A stretch of 11,657 nucleotides of DNA from Bacteroidales bacterium (GTDB lineage: Bacteria > Bacteroidota > Bacteroidia > Bacteroidales > UBA7960), in contig SKYG01000204.1 in assembly GCA_007128045.1 (NCBI GenBank), forward strand, positions 1 through 11,657, read 5' to 3'. Position numbers and translations under genes: made by a program. The notes below the pieces were generated by a model that worked only from the letters and a program-made list of their open reading frames with translations, made no database searches and was not told where the DNA came from. Positions 9,001-11,657 of the stretch are shown one piece after another. Position 1 is the stretch's first letter. Each line of letters opens with the position of its first letter.

Positions 9001-9131
9001 TGTACAGGAACCGGTGCATGTGAGTACACGGGCAACCCCGTAACCAGTTGCCCTGATTGCGTTATGGCTGGTAGTACCAGCATAAGCAAGCATATGTATC
9101 CCGGCAACCATATATTTTCTGTTTTCTGCAT
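6033..9131 (-). CDS. Secreted S8 (subtilisin-like) serine peptidase with T9SS sorting domain
   Basis: This is a multidomain exported protease of 1032 residues. A signal peptide (about 1-28) is followed by a Pro/Val/Gln-rich linker and a fervidolysin-like prodomain (about 86-185, ending LVEYAEPRYLP). The subtilase catalytic domain (about 220-515) shows the full triad: Asp244 in AIVDTG, His299 in SGHGVHVSGTAAA and Ser453 in SSGTSMSAPVVAG, plus oxyanion Asn391 in AGAGN. A large beta-rich region follows. The last 88 residues (945-1032, starting STYPNPF and containing NPGVYILTI) form a type A C-terminal sorting domain. Proteins with this tail cross the outer membrane through the type IX (Por) system and are often anchored at the surface. 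All catalytic residues are present, so it should be active. The substrate is unknown; extracellular protein degradation is likely. It lies between the HsdR-N gene and DUF5723 on the same strand. Confidence 0.95.
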   Translation of the reverse strand: MQKTENIWLPGYICLLMLVLPAITQSGQLVTGLPVYSHAPVPVQQDARVHAPLDISVPVHQYNPQPLSSDLSLPGVSDKLIPDDQPLPDRIIFKVKEELSAYARKDAINHHAFTNTLSAAKASTIRKVFPNHHAPAEKFHPSGEAYANLSLIYEMELAAGQSLETAIQALYSSGLVEYAEPRYLPMLLYEPEGKPFSAFSINTDSLFIPNDSLLSRLYYLDNIKAYAAWAIAQGDTNTVIAIVDTGNDFYHPDLQQSVKYNYDDPENGEDSDSDGYIDNFFGWDLGENNNYPQYNKSGHGVHVSGTAAATVNNGLGIAGTGFRTPYLPVKVDDEFGRLVMAYEGIVYAADQGASVINCSWGGHLSGGAFGSDVVRYATINRDALIIAGAGNAGNSLPFYPASYDLVMGIAATDSLDIKWERSSYGRHISLSAPGVRMLSTWPDTMYILSSGTSMSAPVVAGAAAIVRSHFPELTALQVAARLQATADIIDTITGNEAFAGNLGTGRLNMYRALSDTLTPYMRVTDVLITDDEVAAQQPNSRFAMAMQCQNMLAPATNITATISTNSPYIIPTTPLVELGPLQTLETTTNNDQPFSFYIGPDIPVNHEVLFTLSFTTHEGMPAGKHTFGLVFNRDYQNITSGMLQTTITSRGTVGYNYPNYFLGMGLSYNNEYTRIKCAGLLYGNNATAVVDNIYGEKENSFNQYFTPVLNIKRLLQPAVASIELTGSFNDLAANTMSFGITTNHHTYFWDQEDMNSFFIKEYQLINTKDQKHEGLYAGFFVDWTSRNNKIMVAEWNNQLMMAYSFLAADEGKYPATTGHESFAAIQLLTEHPVTHYAFDNDGHNGSIRINDGFSPEEKFSAMTNQRHAAGSYRRDNDVSSMLTAGPVDLFPGDTLKLAVAIIMAPDRSGLYEKASKAREIYNRLILTDGTINVNEPLPVSPPTLSTYPNPFSSYVHVSLRLPAGTMLPDTDRKAVITLHNLTGSPVWRESIDLSTSGHILHSMDTSHLNPGVYILTITGSTWHIQSKLLKYE

Positions 9132-9170
9132 GCAATCAAAATTATTAGCCGTACAATATGATGTGTGTGT

Positions 9171-9629
9171 TTATAGTATGCTGAGGTGTTGATAGTCGGG
9201 GAATTCTTCCAGGAACTGCCAGCTTTCGGTGTCTTCCTTCATCCGGCAACAATAGTGTTGCATTCCGTTTGTGACGGCCAGAAACTTAACGCCAAAGCTA
9301 TAGTTGTACCTGGCTATCTGGTCGAAGGCATCCTGCGAAATTTTCACTTCCGGTGCCTTGCATTCGATAATCATTTGTGGCTTGCCGGTATTGCTGTAAA
9401 CGATGGCATCTGCTCTCTTGTTCATCTTGATGTACTTAAGAGCAGTCTCCACAGCAATCAGGCCCAAAGGATACCCTTTGTGGTTGACCAGCCAGTGAAG
9501 AAAATGCTGTCTGACCCACTCTTCGGGGGTTAGCACCACATATTTCTTTCTAAACGGGTCAAAGATCAGGGTTTTTTCCGGTTCCTGGCGAAGTTTGCAG
9601 TTGTATGCTGGAAGGTTTAGTGGATTCAT
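9171..9629 (-). CDS. Stand-alone HsdR N-terminal (PD-(D/E)XK nuclease-like) domain protein
   Basis: This small cytoplasmic protein of 152 residues corresponds to the nuclease domain found at the N-terminus of type I restriction HsdR subunits, without the helicase part. EEWVRQHFLHWLVN (36-49) precedes Glu61. The catalytic PD-(D/E)XK pattern appears as Asp74 (RADAIVY) and Glu89-Cys-Lys91 (IIECKAP). QIARY at 104-108 fits the QxxxY motif of HsdR nucleases. All core residues are therefore present. I start at the ATG at 9629 (MNPLNLPAYNCKLRQ); an open frame continues upstream to 9764 but would overlap the divergent amn gene and encodes unrelated sequence. As I recall, homologues in Bacteroidota often sit next to holA or amn, as here. 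No HsdM, HsdS or helicase gene is present, so it is not a type I restriction system; its role is unknown. Confidence 0.85.
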   Translation of the reverse strand: MNPLNLPAYNCKLRQEPEKTLIFDPFRKKYVVLTPEEWVRQHFLHWLVNHKGYPLGLIAVETALKYIKMNKRADAIVYSNTGKPQMIIECKAPEVKISQDAFDQIARYNYSFGVKFLAVTNGMQHYCCRMKEDTESWQFLEEFPDYQHLSIL

Positions 9630-9638
9630 AATTAAAAT

Positions 9639-9656
9639 GTCGAAAGTCGAAGGTCG
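9639..9656. repeat. Short heptamer repeat GTCGAA(A/G)
   Basis: Two full units, GTCGAAA and GTCGAAG, and a partial third (GTCG) lie 9 bases upstream of the HsdR-N start, inside the 98-base divergent intergenic region. The sequence resembles CGACTTTCGAC-type repeats that I recall as dispersed in Bacteroidota genomes. With under three units, chance is possible. Confidence 0.45.
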
Positions 9657-9712
9657 TGATAAAATTATAAAAAATAAAACAGTTAAGTCGCCGGCATTAT
9701 GATGGCTTTGAC

Positions 9713-9720
9713 TATTTTTG
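9713..9720 (+). promoter_or_regulatory. Possible TAnnTTTG -7 promoter element for amn
   Basis: TATTTTTG matches the Bacteroidota -7 consensus TAnnTTTG in the intergenic region between the divergent HsdR-N and amn genes. A recognisable -33 TTTG at about 19-21 bases upstream is missing. The element ends 7 bases before the ATG at 9728, so transcription would start at or next to that codon. It fits better with the alternative GTG start at 9755, which would leave a leader of about 28 bases. Confidence 0.35.
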
Positions 9721-9727
9721 TTAAAAT

Positions 9728-10537
9728 ATGAAAGTTTTACCAAGCAAAAATCAAGTGAAAACACGTGAGGAAATTGTAGAAAACTGGCTACACCGGTACA
9801 CAGGTACCATGGTGTCGGAGATTGGTGAGTATATACTTCTTACCAATTTCACTCAGTACGTAAAGCTGTTTGCAGCCCGGTTTGATGTTCCTATCATGGG
9901 GTTGGATCGTGTAATGCCCAGTGCAACCAAAGACAATATTAGCATCATCAATTTTGGGATGGGCAGTCCGAATGCCGCCACCATCATAGATTTGCTCAGC
10001 GCTGCACATCCTAAGGCGGTGCTGTTTTTAGGAAAGTGCGGAGGCCTGAAAAAGATCAACAGGCTAGGAGACCTTATCCTGCCGATAGCTGCCATTCGCG
10101 GGGAAGGTACGTCGAACGACTTTTTCCCTCCCGAGGTGCCAGCACTACCGGCTTTTAATTTGCAAAAGGCTGTTTCTACCAACATCAGAAACCACAACCT
10201 CGACTATTGGACGGGCACTATTTACACCACCAACCGGAGGGTGTGGGAGCATGATGAGGCCTTTAAAAAATACTTGAGGCGTATCAGGGTTATGGGTATT
10301 GACATGGAGACGGCAACCATCTTTTCTGTTGGCTTTTATAATAAAATCCCTACAGGAGCCCTGTTGCTGGTGTCTGACCAGCCGATGATCTCTACTGGCG
10401 TGAAGAAAAAAAAAAGCGACCAGGAGGTGTCAAAGAAGTTTGTTGAGAAACATCTGGAGATAGGTGTAGATTCCTTGAAAGAACTTATAAATAATGGTCT
10501 GACAGTCAAGCACCTGAAGTTCGATTACGATGAATAA
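9728..10537 (+). CDS. amn: AMP nucleosidase, short Bacteroidota type
   Basis: This cytoplasmic enzyme of 269 residues would cleave AMP to adenine and ribose 5-phosphate in purine turnover. It has the nucleoside phosphorylase fold: NFGMGSPNAATIIDLL (75-90), FLGKCGGL (100-107), the IRGEGTS loop (123-129), the ribose-binding VMGIDMETATIF (188-199) and VSDQP (215-219). It is shorter than the proteobacterial Amn, as in other Bacteroidota. The ATG at 9728 is given, but similarity to relatives that begin MKTKEEIVENWL suggests that the GTG at 9755 (codon 10) could be the real start. A run of ten A (10406-10415) encodes part of KKKK at 226-229. holA follows after 38 bases on the same strand, probably as one transcript. 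A related purine phosphorylase specificity is possible but less likely. Confidence 0.9.
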   Translation: MKVLPSKNQVKTREEIVENWLHRYTGTMVSEIGEYILLTNFTQYVKLFAARFDVPIMGLDRVMPSATKDNISIINFGMGSPNAATIIDLLSAAHPKAVLFLGKCGGLKKINRLGDLILPIAAIRGEGTSNDFFPPEVPALPAFNLQKAVSTNIRNHNLDYWTGTIYTTNRRVWEHDEAFKKYLRRIRVMGIDMETATIFSVGFYNKIPTGALLLVSDQPMISTGVKKKKSDQEVSKKFVEKHLEIGVDSLKELINNGLTVKHLKFDYDE

Positions 10538-10575
10538 TCATAAACATAAGAAATATAATTCTGAGACATTCAGAC

Positions 10576-11586
10576 ATGGCTGCCATTACATTTGAAGACA
10601 TTTTAAAGAATATACGTAATAAGGTGTTGCACCCTGTTTATTTTTTGATGGGTGAGGAGCCGTTTTATATTGATGTTATATCTGACTATTTGGAAGACAA
10701 TCTGCTTGATGAGTCGGAGAAGGAATTCAATCTGAGTATTTTATATGGAAAGGAAATCGATGTTCAAAGCATTGTAAACCATGCGAAGCGGTACCCAATG
10801 ATGGGCACTCACCAGCTTGTTATCGTCAAGGAAGCACAAAACATCAAAGATTTTGACGACATGATCCCTTACGTGCAGAATCCAATGCCTTCGACCATTC
10901 TGGTGATTTGTTACAAATACAAGAGCTATGATCGCCGGAAAAAGTTTCTCCGGGAGGTGGAGAAGAGGGGGTTGGTGTTTGAAGGCAAAAAGCTTTACGA
11001 CAACCAGGTGCCGGAGTGGATCGGCAGTTATGTGAAACGCAAGGGGTTTCGCATCGGTCCAAAGGCCGTTCAGATGCTGGCCGATCACCTGGGTGTCGAC
11101 CTGGGAAAAATCGTCAATGAGTTGGGTAAGGTCTTTATCAACCTGAAAGGAGGGGAGGAGATCACGGTTGAGGTGATAGAGAAGCATATTGGTATCAGCA
11201 AAGATTTTAATATTTTTGAGCTTCAGGATGCCCTGGGCGACAAAGATGGCTTTAAGGCTTTTCAGATCGTCAAGTATTTTGCCGACAACCCAAAGGCAAA
11301 CCCATTGGTGCTTACTGTGGGGGTGCTTTTCCAGTTTTTCTCGAAGGTGCTGGTTTATCACAGCTTGCGCGATAAAAGCAGGAACAATGTGATGTCGGCC
11401 CTGTCTGTCAATGGCTTCTTCGTGCCAAAATACCAGCGTGCTGCCGCCAACTACAAGCCTGAAAAGGTTATAAAAATTATATCGTACCTTCGTGAATGTG
11501 ATAATAAATCGAAAGGAATAAACAATAACTCCGTCACTGACGGTGAGCTGCTGAAAGAACTAACTTATAAGATATTAAGGTCGTGA
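10576..11586 (+). CDS. holA: DNA polymerase III subunit delta
   Basis: This is the clamp-loader subunit of 336 residues that opens the beta sliding clamp and binds DNA polymerase III in replication. The N-terminal domain begins with HPVYFLMGEEPFYIDVI (19-35), the degenerate nucleotide-fold start typical of HolA, which does not bind ATP. The middle contains EWIGSYVKRKGFRIGPKAV (147-165) and DHLGVDLGKIVNELGKV (170-186), the helical lid region. FNIFELQDALGDKD (211-224) and the C-terminal collar domain, with LLKELTYKIL near the end, complete the family pattern. Length is normal. The ATG at 10576 fits homologues; no Shine-Dalgarno sequence is seen. It follows amn, a common Bacteroidota arrangement, and ends 16 bases before a tandem octamer array. 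Confidence 0.95.
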   Translation: MAAITFEDILKNIRNKVLHPVYFLMGEEPFYIDVISDYLEDNLLDESEKEFNLSILYGKEIDVQSIVNHAKRYPMMGTHQLVIVKEAQNIKDFDDMIPYVQNPMPSTILVICYKYKSYDRRKKFLREVEKRGLVFEGKKLYDNQVPEWIGSYVKRKGFRIGPKAVQMLADHLGVDLGKIVNELGKVFINLKGGEEITVEVIEKHIGISKDFNIFELQDALGDKDGFKAFQIVKYFADNPKANPLVLTVGVLFQFFSKVLVYHSLRDKSRNNVMSALSVNGFFVPKYQRAAANYKPEKVIKIISYLRECDNKSKGINNNSVTDGELLKELTYKILRS

Positions 11587-11602
11587 AATAATGGACATGC
11601 CC

Positions 11603-11657
11603 GGTAACCTGGTAACCCGGTAACCTTATAACCTGGTAACCTGATAACCTGATAACA
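11603..11657. repeat. Octamer tandem array downstream of holA
   Basis: About 6.9 units of the form GGTAACCT run to the window edge, at 11603, 11611, 11619, 11627, 11635, 11643 and 11651, with variants GGTAACCC, TATAACCT and GATAACCT. The array starts 16 bases after the holA stop and probably continues outside the window. GGTAACC is nearly self-complementary (GGTNACC), so units could pair with one another in RNA, but no T-tract that would make a classical terminator is visible. Confidence 0.85.

Noticed and set aside
4547..9131. A dedicated secretion locus formed by the T9SS-tailed protease and the DUF5723 barrel.
   Set aside because: The two are merely co-directional neighbours with a 61-base gap; no Por/Gld/Spr machinery gene is present, so a functional pair is not supported by the sequence.
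9137..9144. TAATTTTG on the minus strand ahead of the S8 peptidase, matching the TAnnTTTG promoter motif.
   Set aside because: It ends 5 bases before the ATG, so there is no room for a leader, and no -33 element lies upstream.
9171..9629. A type I restriction-modification system.
   Set aside because: Only the HsdR N-terminal domain is present; there is no helicase, methylase or specificity gene in the window.
9630..9764. Longer form of the HsdR-N protein starting at 9764.
   Set aside because: The extra 45 residues overlap the start of the divergent amn gene, cross the intergenic region and do not resemble the family; the ATG at 9629 gives a normal N-terminus.

Overview
The window is a chromosomal segment from a member of the Bacteroidota, probably an uncultured or environmental Bacteroidales/Marinilabiliales-type lineage. 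The reasons are lineage-typical families (DUF4249, DUF5723, a subtilase with a type IX secretion C-terminal domain, short-form AMP nucleosidase beside a stand-alone HsdR-N protein and holA), a kdsC-maf pair, starts without Shine-Dalgarno sequences, and several short repeat families often seen in such genomes. No rRNA, tRNA, CRISPR array, phage gene or transposase gene is visible. No gene-free stretch exceeds 300 bases; the longest is 644-836.

Layout. At the left edge is the 3' part of a plus-strand DUF4249 gene (2-643). It converges on a long minus-strand block that reads from right to left: HsdR-N-domain protein (9629-9171), secreted S8 peptidase (9131-6033), DUF5723 outer-membrane protein (5971-4547), CcmF/CcsA-type cytochrome c biogenesis protein (4508-2070), KdsC phosphatase (2068-1547) and Maf pyrophosphatase (1436-837). 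From about 9728 the plus strand carries AMP nucleosidase and the DNA polymerase III delta subunit HolA, divergent from the HsdR-N gene.

How the genes fit together. The block mixes housekeeping functions (KDO/lipopolysaccharide synthesis, noncanonical nucleotide clean-up, c-type cytochrome maturation, purine salvage, clamp loading) with envelope and export genes (DUF4249, DUF5723, T9SS-exported protease). ccmF and kdsC are one base apart, and DUF5723 nearly touches ccmF, so co-transcription is likely for at least these genes.

The most unusual aspect is the DNA at gene ends. Five different repeat structures sit at or just beside stop codons: a 19-bp repeat starting at the DUF4249 stop; a 147-bp foldback, MITE-like element that encodes the last four residues and stop of maf; a 28-bp repeat containing the kdsC stop, with a second copy 64 bp away; an octamer microsatellite that encodes the CcmF C-terminal tail and abuts kdsC; and another octamer array just after holA. 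A heptamer repeat lies next to the start of the HsdR-N gene. I found no convincing new defence or biosynthetic system. These gene-end repeats, and the stand-alone HsdR-N nuclease-like gene, are the items most worth following up.
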